In this document: positions 1 to 6,593 of the stretch, in pieces
How positions within the stretch are numbered: position 1 is the stretch's first letter
Layout of the letters: each line of letters starts with the position of its first letter
Source of the DNA: Collinsella sp.
GTDB taxonomy: Bacteria; Actinomycetota; Coriobacteriia; Coriobacteriales; Coriobacteriaceae
Length of the DNA stretch: 7,007 bases
Assembly: GCA_019413955.1 (NCBI GenBank)
Contig: DXMX01000082.1
Coordinates: forward strand, 1 to 7,007
Direction: 5' to 3'
Program-made: the position numbers and the translations under genes
Notes under the pieces: generated by a model
Seen by the model: only the letters and a program-made list of their open reading frames with translations
The model's database searches: none
Told to the model about the DNA's origin: nothing

Positions 1-311
1 GAGAGCACCGCGGCGGCAGATGCCGGCGCGTGGGGCACCTCGGTATCGATCTGCTCCTGCGTCAGGCGCGGAAAGCCGGCCGTGCGCCCTGCGGCCAGAT
101 CGGATGCGGCCGCGTCCTCGGAAAGGATGCCCGGCGCGGGGCGTCCACACTTGGGACAGGTGCGGTCATGCGGGGACAGACGGGCGCCGCAGCCGTCGCA
201 GAACACGAACTCGGTATGCTCGGGGCCATCGCCCGGACCAACGTATGCGTTGCAATAGGGGCAGAACGAGGCGCCGTCCTCGATGGTCTTTAGGCAATGC
301 GGGCAGATCAC
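1..311 (-). CDS. Double zinc-ribbon protein, N-terminal part (cut by left edge)
   Basis: The frame is open from a GTG at 311 to the window edge, giving 103 residues. Two zinc ribbons are visible: Cys3, Cys6, Cys17 and Cys20 (CPHC and CPYC knuckles) form the first, and Cys38, Cys41, Cys52 and Cys55 (CDGC and CPKC) the second. This matches the double zinc-ribbon (DZR) type. After residue 56 the chain becomes rich in Ala, Asp and Pro and looks like a linker; whatever it leads to is outside the window. The GTG start is chosen because GGAAAGAGG lies five bases upstream and because the first knuckle follows at once, as is usual in these proteins. An in-frame TAA at 350-348 limits any upstream extension to two TTG codons. 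The GTG overlaps the ATPase stop (GTGA), which suggests translational coupling. Zinc binding is well supported by the cysteines, but the cellular role is unknown. Confidence 0.8.
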   Translation of the reverse strand, partial: MICPHCLKTIEDGASFCPYCNAYVGPGDGPEHTEFVFCDGCGARLSPHDRTCPKCGRPAPGILSEDAAASDLAAGRTAGFPRLTQEQIDTEVPHAPASAAAVL

Positions 312-3151
312 GGCATCCTCTTTCCGAAGCAATTCAAACAATTGAGGTTAGAGCATAACATCGACACGGCCCCACAAGCGCAAGGCACCAATTCAACATC
401 GCCAGAAAAATCATCCCTGAAGGCAGCGAACTTCTTCTTTTTCTTGGGCATCGAGACTTTGATGCCCTGGGGCGATTTGGTCACGCGGGAGCGCTTAACG
501 CCGGCGCTCTTCTTTCTCTTGGGCTGGGTCTGGGCCACGCCCTCGAGTGCGCGGGCCTCGGCCTCACGAACGGTGCGAGCTTCGCGGCGCTGCGCCACGT
601 CGGCGGCGACGCGCTTGGCAAAACGCTCCGCCGTCGAACCCGTCGAGCTCACCTTGCCGCCGCCGCGACCCAGGCGAACACGCACGCCACGGCCAAAGCC
701 GGTGGCCGCATGACGGCGACGGGGCTTAAGCGAGTCCATCATCGTGGCAAGCTTAAAGAACACCGCACAGGTAAAGACGACGATAGCCGCCAAGATGACA
801 ATCTGACCCATCGACAAGTTGGCAATCGACAGCAGCTCCGGGAACCCGATAACGCCCGTCAAAATACCGGCGATGACAAACACGAAAAGCACCACACGCA
901 AAGGCGTGAGCGGCTGCGAAATGCGCCAGATCAGGCTGACACTCGCCGCGCACGACGTGAGCAGGCACATGGTCGAAAGCGTAAGCTGGCTAAAGCCAAA
1001 TACGCGCGCCACAAAGATATCGAGCGCCGCGGCCAAAATAACCGCAATCGACGCCGGCAGCGCACGCTTAAGCACGTTGGTCAAGAACGACCCCTTCACG
1101 CGGGCGTTGTTGGGCTCCAGGCCCAGCACAAAGCCCGGCGCGCCGATGCAGAAGAAGTTGATGAGCGTCATCTGAATGGGCTCAAAGGGATACGGCGGCA
1201 GCGCGATGCACAGCGCCGCCAGGCCCATCGAGAAAAGCGTCTTGGTCAAAAAGAGCGCGGCGGAGCGCTGCAGGTTATTGATAGAACGACGGCCCTCGGC
1301 CACCACAGCGGGCATCGAGGCAAAGTCGTTATCGACGAGCACGATCTCGGCCACATTGCGCGCAGCATCGGAGCCGGCGGCCATCGCCACGGAGCAGTCG
1401 GCCTCCTTGAGCGCCAGCACGTCGTTGACGCCGTCGCCCGTCATGGCCACGGTGTGCCCGCGGCGTTTGAGCGCCTGTACGAGCTCGCGCTTCTGTTGCG
1501 GGGTCACGCGGCCAAAGACGTGATAGCGGTCCACCGCCGCGTCGAGCTTGGAAGGCGTATCGAGCGTCGTGGCGTCGACGTAGGCATCGGCCCCCGGCAC
1601 GCCCACCACGCGCGCAATCGACGACACCGTACGCGGATCGTCGCCGCTGATCACGTTGAGGGTCACGCCCTGCTCGTTAAAATAGCCGATGGTCTCGGCC
1701 GCCGAGGTGCGAATCTCATCGCGGATGGTCACAAAGCCCACGGGCTCGGCCTCGCCCACCATATCGCCGTCGGGCGTAAAGCCGTCCACGCGCGCCACCA
1801 CGAGCACACGGCAGGTATCGGCAAGCTCGGCGACACGGTTCTCGACCTGCGAAAACACACGGTCCGAAAGCACAAACTGCGCGGCGCCCATTACATAGGA
1901 GTCCTGCGCAAACGACGCGCCACTCCACTTTTTGGACGACGAGAACGGAATAACCGACAGCGGCTCGGACGCCTCAACAGGGCGATCGGCGTAGTAGTTG
2001 AGCAGCGCCTGGCAGGTCTCGTTGGCATCTGCCGAGGTCGCACGCGCCACGTTGGCGAGCGCAAAATCGAGCACCGTGGTCTCGACGGGAACAGCCGCCT
2101 CGTCCGAGTCCGCGCCAAAGCCAACACCTTCAACAGGCAGAGGGTAGGTGCCCTCGACCTCCATGCGACCCGAGGTAATGGTGCCCGTCTTGTCCAGGCA
2201 CAAAACGTCGACACGCGCGAGCGTCTCGATGCAGTAGAGCTGCTGTGCCAGCACCTTGCGACGTGCCAGGCGCACCGTGGCAATCGCGAGCACCGACGAG
2301 GTCAGCAGCACCAGGCCCTGCGGAATCATGCCCAGCAGGGCACCCACCGTGGACAGCAGCGCCGAAGAAGGCACACGGCCGGCCAGCAGCTCGGAAAAGC
2401 ACCAGGAAAGTGCGCTATCGCCCGGGGTTCCTGCGGCATCCCACAGCTCGCTCACACTCGAGGAAAAGAGCGCCAGACCAAGCGGAATCATGATAATGCT
2501 CGCGAACCGCACGATGGCGTTGAGCGCGTTCATGATCTCGGAATTGACCTTTTTGACGTACTTGGCCTCGTTGTTGATCTTTGCCACGTAGTTATCGGCG
2601 CCGACATGGATCACGCGGGCGCGCAGCAGGCCCGAGTCGATAAAGCTGCCGCTCATGAGCTCGGAGCCCGGCTGTTTCTTAATGAGGTCGCTCTCGCCCG
2701 TCAGCAGGCTCTCGTTGACGAGCGCCTCGCCCGACACCACCACGGCGTCGGCGGGGATCTGGTCACCGCGACCCAGGCGAATGATGTCGTCGAGCACGAT
2801 CTGGTCCAGGTCGAGCTCCACCTCGGCGCCGTCGCGCACCGCGATGGCCTTCTTAGAGGTGAGCAGCGTAAGCTTGTCGACCATCTTCTTGGAGCGCATG
2901 GATTGAATGACGCCGATCGCTGTGTTCAAGAACACCACGAACAGGAACGTCAGGTTTTTAAACGAACCGGTCAGCAACACCAAAATCGCCAAGACCACGT
3001 TGATCAAGTTGAACAGCGTGCAGAGGTTCTCGATGACGAGCTCTTTGACCGACTTGGTCTTGAGCTCCATGTTGCGGTTGATCTTACCAGCGGCGATGCG
3101 CTCCTCGACCTCGGCGGTCGAGAGTCCGCGCTCGATATCCGTTGCTGCCAT
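308..3151 (-). CDS. Cation-transporting P-type ATPase (CtpE-like) with a long basic, Cys-rich C-terminal tail
   Basis: This is an integral membrane pump of 947 residues from the chosen ATG. In order it shows a membrane hairpin (about 43-84), an actuator domain with TGES at 151-154, a second membrane pair with PQGL at 277-280, the phosphorylated Asp320 in DKTGT, a nucleotide-binding domain with KWSGASF at 408-414, and the hinge TGDGVND at 571-577. Six C-terminal membrane segments follow (about 629-804), with LEPN at 678-681 in a TLINFF...LEPN block typical of the CtpE subfamily. CtpE of mycobacteria is reported as a calcium importer; the ion here is not decidable from sequence. Residues 805-947 form an extra tail: Arg/Lys-rich, five consecutive lysines at 903-907, then Cys924, 926, 933, 938 and 941. 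The start is uncertain. ATG at 3151 has GGGACGAGG just upstream but very close, ATG at 3163 adds four residues and lacks a ribosome site, and longer starts would enter the tRNA terminator or the tRNA. Confidence 0.93.
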   Translation of the reverse strand: MAATDIERGLSTAEVEERIAAGKINRNMELKTKSVKELVIENLCTLFNLINVVLAILVLLTGSFKNLTFLFVVFLNTAIGVIQSMRSKKMVDKLTLLTSKKAIAVRDGAEVELDLDQIVLDDIIRLGRGDQIPADAVVVSGEALVNESLLTGESDLIKKQPGSELMSGSFIDSGLLRARVIHVGADNYVAKINNEAKYVKKVNSEIMNALNAIVRFASIIMIPLGLALFSSSVSELWDAAGTPGDSALSWCFSELLAGRVPSSALLSTVGALLGMIPQGLVLLTSSVLAIATVRLARRKVLAQQLYCIETLARVDVLCLDKTGTITSGRMEVEGTYPLPVEGVGFGADSDEAAVPVETTVLDFALANVARATSADANETCQALLNYYADRPVEASEPLSVIPFSSSKKWSGASFAQDSYVMGAAQFVLSDRVFSQVENRVAELADTCRVLVVARVDGFTPDGDMVGEAEPVGFVTIRDEIRTSAAETIGYFNEQGVTLNVISGDDPRTVSSIARVVGVPGADAYVDATTLDTPSKLDAAVDRYHVFGRVTPQQKRELVQALKRRGHTVAMTGDGVNDVLALKEADCSVAMAAGSDAARNVAEIVLVDNDFASMPAVVAEGRRSINNLQRSAALFLTKTLFSMGLAALCIALPPYPFEPIQMTLINFFCIGAPGFVLGLEPNNARVKGSFLTNVLKRALPASIAVILAAALDIFVARVFGFSQLTLSTMCLLTSCAASVSLIWRISQPLTPLRVVLFVFVIAGILTGVIGFPELLSIANLSMGQIVILAAIVVFTCAVFFKLATMMDSLKPRRRHAATGFGRGVRVRLGRGGGKVSSTGSTAERFAKRVAADVAQRREARTVREAEARALEGVAQTQPKRKKSAGVKRSRVTKSPQGIKVSMPKKKKKFAAFRDDFSGDVELVPCACGAVSMLCSNLNCLNCFGKRMP
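355..383 (-). promoter_or_regulatory. Weak promoter candidate for the zinc-ribbon gene
   Basis: On the minus strand TTGCGC (383-378) is followed after 17 bases by TGTTAT (360-355), which would start RNA near 348, about 37 bases before the GTG at 311. The −10 matches consensus at four of six positions and the −35 at three. It lies within the low-GC end of the ATPase reading frame. The fit is modest and could be chance. Confidence 0.2.
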
Positions 3152-3179
3152 ACCTCGTCCCATCACGTCGCGTCGGTAT

Positions 3180-3215
3180 AAGAAAACCGCCCGGACCATG
3201 CGAGGTTCGGACGGT
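3180..3215 (-). terminator. Intrinsic terminator of tRNA-Arg
   Basis: Read on the minus strand, ACCGTCCGAACC (3215-3204) pairs with GGTCCGGGCGGT (3197-3186) across a six-base loop. This gives a twelve-position stem with one A-C mismatch and one G-U pair, and the RNA then runs into UUUUCUU. It begins 11 bases past the CCA end of the tRNA. It also ends only about 17-29 bases before the possible ATPase starts, so it should reduce read-through from the tRNA into the ATPase. Confidence 0.87.
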
Positions 3216-3226
3216 CTTACGTTCGA

Positions 3227-3303
3227 TGGTGCCCCATGTTGGATTCGAACCAACGGCCTTCTGCTCCGGAGGCAGACGCTCTAATCCCCTGAGCTAATAG
3301 GGC
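3227..3303 (-). tRNA. tRNA-Arg, anticodon CCG
   Basis: All 77 positions fold as a cloverleaf. The acceptor GCCCTAT pairs with ATGGGGC with one T-G wobble. The D arm is GCTC/GAGC, the anticodon stem is TCTGC/GCAGA around loop CTCCGGA, and the T arm is GTTGG/CCAAC around TTCGAAT. The discriminator base is A (3230) and the CCA end is encoded (3229-3227). Anticodon CCG reads the arginine codon CGG. Its own promoter lies just upstream and a strong terminator just downstream, so it looks like a single-gene unit. Confidence 0.97.
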
Positions 3304-3314
3304 GAACGGTTGGC

Positions 3315-3344
3315 ATTATACCCAAGTGCGCCACGGGCTAACAA
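3315..3344 (-). promoter_or_regulatory. Sigma-70-type promoter for tRNA-Arg
   Basis: On the minus strand TTGTTA (3344-3339) and a perfect TATAAT (3320-3315) are separated by 18 bases. The −10 ends 11 bases before the first tRNA base, so transcription would start within a few bases of the mature 5' end. This spacing is normal for tRNA genes. Confidence 0.8.
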
Positions 3345-3423
3345 AATAATAGAAAAAGCTTTGCAATTACGTGGAAGACGCGCCGCGACGGCACGCTTTA
3401 GGCGGCAAAAGCGAGTCAGATAG

Positions 3424-3429
3424 TATAAA
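3424..3429 (+). promoter_or_regulatory. Possible −10 element for the aro operon
   Basis: TATAAA lies 77 bases before the aroF start codon in the only non-coding stretch ahead of the operon. No convincing −35 hexamer sits 16-18 bases upstream; the nearest weak candidates, around TTTAGG at 3397-3402, are 21 bases away. A second TATAAA at 3443-3448 overlaps the base of the leader hairpin and also lacks a −35. If the first is used, RNA would begin near 3435, roughly 11 bases before the hairpin. Confidence 0.35.
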
Positions 3430-3445
3430 CTCTCATGCACCATAT

Positions 3446-3473
3446 AAAACGGCTCGCAATGCGGGCCGTTTTT
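3446..3473 (+). terminator. Terminator-like hairpin in the aroF leader (possible attenuator)
   Basis: AAAACGGCTCGC (3446-3457) pairs with GCGGGCCGTTTT (3461-3472) around the loop AAT, giving twelve pairs with one G-U. The RNA ends in five U at 3469-3473. The structure has the form of an intrinsic terminator and stands 33 bases before the aroF ATG, upstream of its ribosome site. No plus-strand gene lies before it within the window, so it is either a regulatory terminator in the operon leader or a stop for minus-strand transcripts, since it is nearly symmetrical. I could not find a competing antiterminator or a leader peptide rich in aromatic residues. Confidence 0.55.
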
Positions 3474-3489
3474 GCAAGGACTATCCATC

Positions 3490-3500
3490 GAGGTGAGAGG
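3490..3500 (+). promoter_or_regulatory. aroF ribosome binding site
   Basis: GAGGTGAGAGG contains two overlapping Shine-Dalgarno matches, the second ending six bases before the ATG at 3507. It fixes the start of AroF there, although the frame stays open to an earlier ATG at 3435. Confidence 0.85.
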
Positions 3501-3506
3501 CACACC

Positions 3507-4532
3507 ATGATTGCAATTTTAAAGCAGAGCGCCAGCGACGAGGCCGTCGGCCATATCGTCAACTGGATTGAGAAAAAGGGACTCAAGACCGACGTCTCGC
3601 GCGGCGAGAACGAGACCATCATCGGCCTGGTGGGCGACACAACCAAGATCGACCCGTTCCTGCTCGAGTCCATGGACGTCGTCGAGCGCGTGCAGCGCGT
3701 CTCCGAGCCGTTCAAGCGCGCCAACCGCAAGTTCCACCCCGAGGACTCCGTCATCGACTGCGGCCACGGCGTACATGTAGGCGGCGACCAGTTCCAGGTC
3801 ATCGCCGGCCCCTGCTCCGTCGAGGGCGAGAACCTCATCCGCATCGCCCGCCGTGTGAAGGCCGCCGGCGCAACGATGCTGCGAGGCGGCGCCTACAAGC
3901 CCCGCACCTCCCCGTACGCCTACCAGGGCATGGGCCCCGCCGGCCTGGACCTGCTGTGCGAGGCATCCGCCGAGCTCGACATGCCGATCGTCACCGAGAT
4001 CATGGACCCGCGCGACGTGCAGGTCTTCCTGGACAAAAAGATCGACGTCATGCAGATTGGCGCTCGCAACGCCCAGAACTTCCCTCTGCTCAAAGAGGTC
4101 GGCAAGACCAAAACTCCGGTCCTACTCAAGCGTGGCATGTCCGGCACCGTCGACGAGCTGCTTATGGCAGCCGAGTACATCATGAGCGAGGGCAACGACA
4201 ACGTCATCCTGTGCGAGCGCGGCATCCGCACCTTCGAGACCCGCACCCGCAACACCTTCGACCTCAACGCCGTGCCGGTGCTGCACCACCTGTCGCACCT
4301 GCCCGTCGTCGCCGACCCCAGCCACGCCACCGGTTACACCCGCTATGTTGAGCCCATGGCACTCGCCGCGACTGCCTGCGGCGCCAACGGTCTGGAGATT
4401 GAAGTCCACGACGACCCGAGCCACGCTTGGTCCGACGGTGCTCAGGCCCTCACCCCCGACCAGTTCGACGACACTATGCGCCGCATCCGCGCTATCCGCG
4501 AGGTCGTCTGCCAAGAAACCGTTCAGGAGTAG
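3507..4532 (+). CDS. aroF: 3-deoxy-7-phosphoheptulonate (DAHP) synthase, with N-terminal regulatory domain
   Basis: This cytosolic enzyme condenses phosphoenolpyruvate and erythrose 4-phosphate, the first step of the shikimate pathway. At 341 residues it matches the Thermotoga-type DAHP synthase, which is about 338 residues. Residues 1-70 form a ferredoxin-like domain, known in that family to bind tyrosine or phenylalanine for feedback inhibition. The TIM barrel covers about 90-335 and carries AGPCS at 100-104, KPRTSP at 131-136, GARNAQNFPLL at 185-195, CERG at 236-239 and DPSHATG at 270-276. The metal ligands expected from the family are present: Cys103, His273, Glu299 and Asp310. The start has a strong ribosome site six bases upstream. 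It is the first gene of an aro operon and tyrA follows after three bases. Feedback inhibition by aromatic amino acids is inferred from the domain. It is unrelated to the larger plant-type (class II) enzyme. Confidence 0.96.
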   Translation: MIAILKQSASDEAVGHIVNWIEKKGLKTDVSRGENETIIGLVGDTTKIDPFLLESMDVVERVQRVSEPFKRANRKFHPEDSVIDCGHGVHVGGDQFQVIAGPCSVEGENLIRIARRVKAAGATMLRGGAYKPRTSPYAYQGMGPAGLDLLCEASAELDMPIVTEIMDPRDVQVFLDKKIDVMQIGARNAQNFPLLKEVGKTKTPVLLKRGMSGTVDELLMAAEYIMSEGNDNVILCERGIRTFETRTRNTFDLNAVPVLHHLSHLPVVADPSHATGYTRYVEPMALAATACGANGLEIEVHDDPSHAWSDGAQALTPDQFDDTMRRIRAIREVVCQETVQE

Positions 4533-4535
4533 CCC

Positions 4536-5450
4536 ATGGGTACGGTGAGAAACGCGCGCGTTAACCAGGGCGGCCCCAAGTGTGCCGGTATCGTGGGCTT
4601 GGGCCTCATCGGCGGCAGCTTTGCCCGCGGCTATGCGCAGGCGGGCGTCCGCGTGCTGGCCTGGGACCCCGACGATGATGTGATGACGGCCGCCAGCATG
4701 GGCACCGTTGCCGGCGAGCTCAACGACGAGACGCTCGGCGAGTGCGACATCATCGTCCTGGCATGCTATCCCGAGGCCTGCATCGAGTGGCTCGAGGCGC
4801 ACGCCCAGGCACTCGCCGACGCCACCGACACCGAGGCCATCATGGGCCCCGTGGTGATCGACACCGTTGGCGTCAAGGGTATCGTGTGCGAGCGCGCCTT
4901 TGAGCTTGCCCGCGAGCACGGTTTTTACTTTGTGGGCGCGCACCCCATGGCGGGCACGCAGTTCTCGGGCTACGCGCATTCCCGCGCCGACCTGTTCCAG
5001 GGCGCACCGCTCGTGCTCGTTCCGCCCGCGGTGGACGACGCACTTAAGCTGGAGCTTTTGGGCCAGGTGCGCGAGATGGTACGTCCCCTGGACTTTGGCA
5101 AGTTCAGCGTAACGAGCGCCGCCGAGCATGACCGCGTCATCGCCTTTACGAGCCAGCTCGCGCACGTCGTCTCCAACGCCTATGTTAAGAGCCCGACCGC
5201 TCAGGTCCACCACGGCTTTTCGGCCGGCAGCTACCGCGACCTCACCCGCGTGGCGCACCTCAATCCGCAGATGTGGTCCGAGCTCATGATCGACGACGCC
5301 GATGCGCTCGCCTTCGAGATCGACCATCTGATCGAATCGCTTGGCGCCTACAGCTGCGCCCTTAAGGACCGTGACCAGCGCTATCTGGAGAATCTCCTTG
5401 CCGAGGGCGACCGCATTAAGCGTGCGCTCGACGACGAGACCTCCCACTAG
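4536..5450 (+). CDS. tyrA: Prephenate/arogenate dehydrogenase (TyrA family)
   Basis: The enzyme oxidatively decarboxylates prephenate (to 4-hydroxyphenylpyruvate) or arogenate (to tyrosine), feeding tyrosine synthesis. The Rossmann fold opens with GLGLIGG at 21-27 and Asp44 (WDPD) at the end of the second strand, which favours NAD over NADP. HPMAG at 136-140 holds the family's conserved active-site His136. A helical domain follows, with SQLAH at 206-210 and GSYRDLTR at 231-238, whose arginines correspond to the prephenate-binding region. At 304 residues there is neither a chorismate mutase domain nor a C-terminal ACT domain. The ATG has AGGAG six bases upstream, inside the end of aroF, so translation is probably coupled. 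A 36-base gap without a hairpin separates it from aroB. Which of the two substrates it prefers cannot be told from sequence. Confidence 0.94.
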   Translation: MGTVRNARVNQGGPKCAGIVGLGLIGGSFARGYAQAGVRVLAWDPDDDVMTAASMGTVAGELNDETLGECDIIVLACYPEACIEWLEAHAQALADATDTEAIMGPVVIDTVGVKGIVCERAFELAREHGFYFVGAHPMAGTQFSGYAHSRADLFQGAPLVLVPPAVDDALKLELLGQVREMVRPLDFGKFSVTSAAEHDRVIAFTSQLAHVVSNAYVKSPTAQVHHGFSAGSYRDLTRVAHLNPQMWSELMIDDADALAFEIDHLIESLGAYSCALKDRDQRYLENLLAEGDRIKRALDDETSH

Positions 5451-5486
5451 ACCACCTATCACGCCAGGTCGAAAGGACCGAAGCTT

Positions 5487-6593
5487 ATGGCGATTACCAT
5501 CGATATCGACACCGCACGCCCCTACCAGGTGCATGTGGGCACGTTTTTGCTGGAGCAGGCAGGTCCGCTCGTGCGCGCCACCGCCGGCGGCACCCGCGCC
5601 GTCATCGTGACGGACACCAACGTGGGCCCGCTCTACCAGGTGCCCGTTAAGCAGAGCCTCGAATCCGCAGGCTACGAGGTGAGCATCTGCACCTTCGAGG
5701 CCGGCGAGGCCCATAAGCGTGCCGAGACCTACGTTGCCATTTTGGAGTTTGTGGCCGAGCACGAGCTTTCGCGTTCCGACGTGATCGTGGCGCTCGGCGG
5801 CGGCGTCGTGGGCGACATGGCGGGCTTTGTGGCCGCCACCTACATGCGCGGCTGCAAGTTTGTGCAGATTCCCACAAGCCTGCTCGCCATGGTGGATTCG
5901 TCGGTCGGCGGTAAGACGGCCATCGACCTGGCAGCCGGCAAGAACCTGGCCGGCGCCTTTTGGCAGCCGAGCGTGGTCATCGCCGACGTGGGATGCCTTG
6001 CCACCCTCACGCCCGAGCAGTTCGCCGACGGCTGCGGCGAGGTCGTCAAGCACGCCGTGATCGCCGATCCCGAGCTCTTCGCCGAGTTGGAGAAGACCCC
6101 GCTCACGCTGGAGCTGCTCAACCGCGATGTGGCCCGCGTAGCACTCATCATCGCCCGCAATATCGACATCAAGCGCGCCGTGGTCGTCGCCGACGAGCGC
6201 GAAACCAACCAACGCAAGCTCCTCAACTTTGGACACAGCGCCGGACACGCCGTCGAGGCTTGCGAGCACTTTGAGCTCGGACACGGCAACTGCGTGTCGA
6301 TCGGCATGGGCATTATCACGCGCGCCGCGGCCCTGCACGGCGTTTGCGATGCTGCACTGCCCGGTCGTATTGAGGAGCTCTGCGCCCGCCATGGCCTCAA
6401 GACCCGCTGCGACCTAGATGCCGATGCCGTCTTTGCCGAGGCGCTCCACGACAAGAAGCGCGCGGGCGACACCATCGACCTGGTGATTCCGCACGGCATT
6501 GGCCGCTGCTGCATCGACCGCACGCCGCTTTCCACTTTCCACGAACTCATTGCCGAGGGCCTCGGCCAGAAGGGAGACGCATCCGCATGCTAG
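5487..6593 (+). CDS. aroB: 3-dehydroquinate synthase
   Basis: This NAD- and divalent metal-dependent cytosolic enzyme converts DAHP, the AroF product, to 3-dehydroquinate. Its 368 residues match the usual bacterial length. The N-terminal nucleotide-binding domain has GGGVVGDMAGF at 104-114, followed by PTSLLAMVDSSVGGKT at 129-144. The C-terminal domain supplies the expected metal ligands Glu184 (in GCGEVVKHA), His250 (in NFGHSAGH) and His266 (in ELGHG). GAAAGGA lies nine bases before the ATG. The last codons overlap the start of aroA (ATGCTAG), which supports one operon. No key residue is missing. The homologous families that make 2-deoxy-scyllo-inosose or aminodehydroquinate are unlikely given the setting among shikimate genes. 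Confidence 0.96.
   Translation: MAITIDIDTARPYQVHVGTFLLEQAGPLVRATAGGTRAVIVTDTNVGPLYQVPVKQSLESAGYEVSICTFEAGEAHKRAETYVAILEFVAEHELSRSDVIVALGGGVVGDMAGFVAATYMRGCKFVQIPTSLLAMVDSSVGGKTAIDLAAGKNLAGAFWQPSVVIADVGCLATLTPEQFADGCGEVVKHAVIADPELFAELEKTPLTLELLNRDVARVALIIARNIDIKRAVVVADERETNQRKLLNFGHSAGHAVEACEHFELGHGNCVSIGMGIITRAAALHGVCDAALPGRIEELCARHGLKTRCDLDADAVFAEALHDKKRAGDTIDLVIPHGIGRCCIDRTPLSTFHELIAEGLGQKGDASAC

Noticed and set aside
20..713. Several overlapping plus-strand open frames at the left end.
   Set aside because: They are antisense to the zinc-ribbon gene and the ATPase tail, have Arg-rich products, and no family is recognisable in them.
710..3181. An 823-codon open frame on the plus strand, antisense to the ATPase.
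   Set aside because: Its product is an Arg/His/Gln-rich string without recognisable domains, as expected for the complement of a GC-rich gene. The minus strand frame here has a full set of ATPase motifs.
3152..3253. Longer ATPase starts, up to a TTG at 3253.
   Set aside because: The TTG lies inside the tRNA and the next ATG (3199) lies in the terminator loop. The encoded residues are translated tRNA and terminator sequence.
3345..3423. Possible riboswitch or T-box between the tRNA promoter and the aroF leader.
   Set aside because: The stretch is too short, no T-box or known aptamer core is visible, and most of it lies upstream of the likely start of transcription.
3435..3506. An upstream in-frame ATG that would add 24 residues to AroF, or serve as a leader peptide.
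   Set aside because: There is no ribosome site before it, it would translate through the hairpin, and the added residues are not part of the family. It has no stop before aroF and only one aromatic residue, so it does not fit a classical attenuation peptide.
5451..5486. Possible terminator or promoter in the tyrA-aroB gap.
   Set aside because: Only a ribosome site is visible; there is no stem with a U-run and no −10-like hexamer.
4122..6392. A 756-codon open frame on the minus strand spanning aroF, tyrA and aroB.
   Set aside because: It crosses three well-supported genes on the other strand, has His/Gly/Ala/Val-rich content without motifs, and is a composition shadow.
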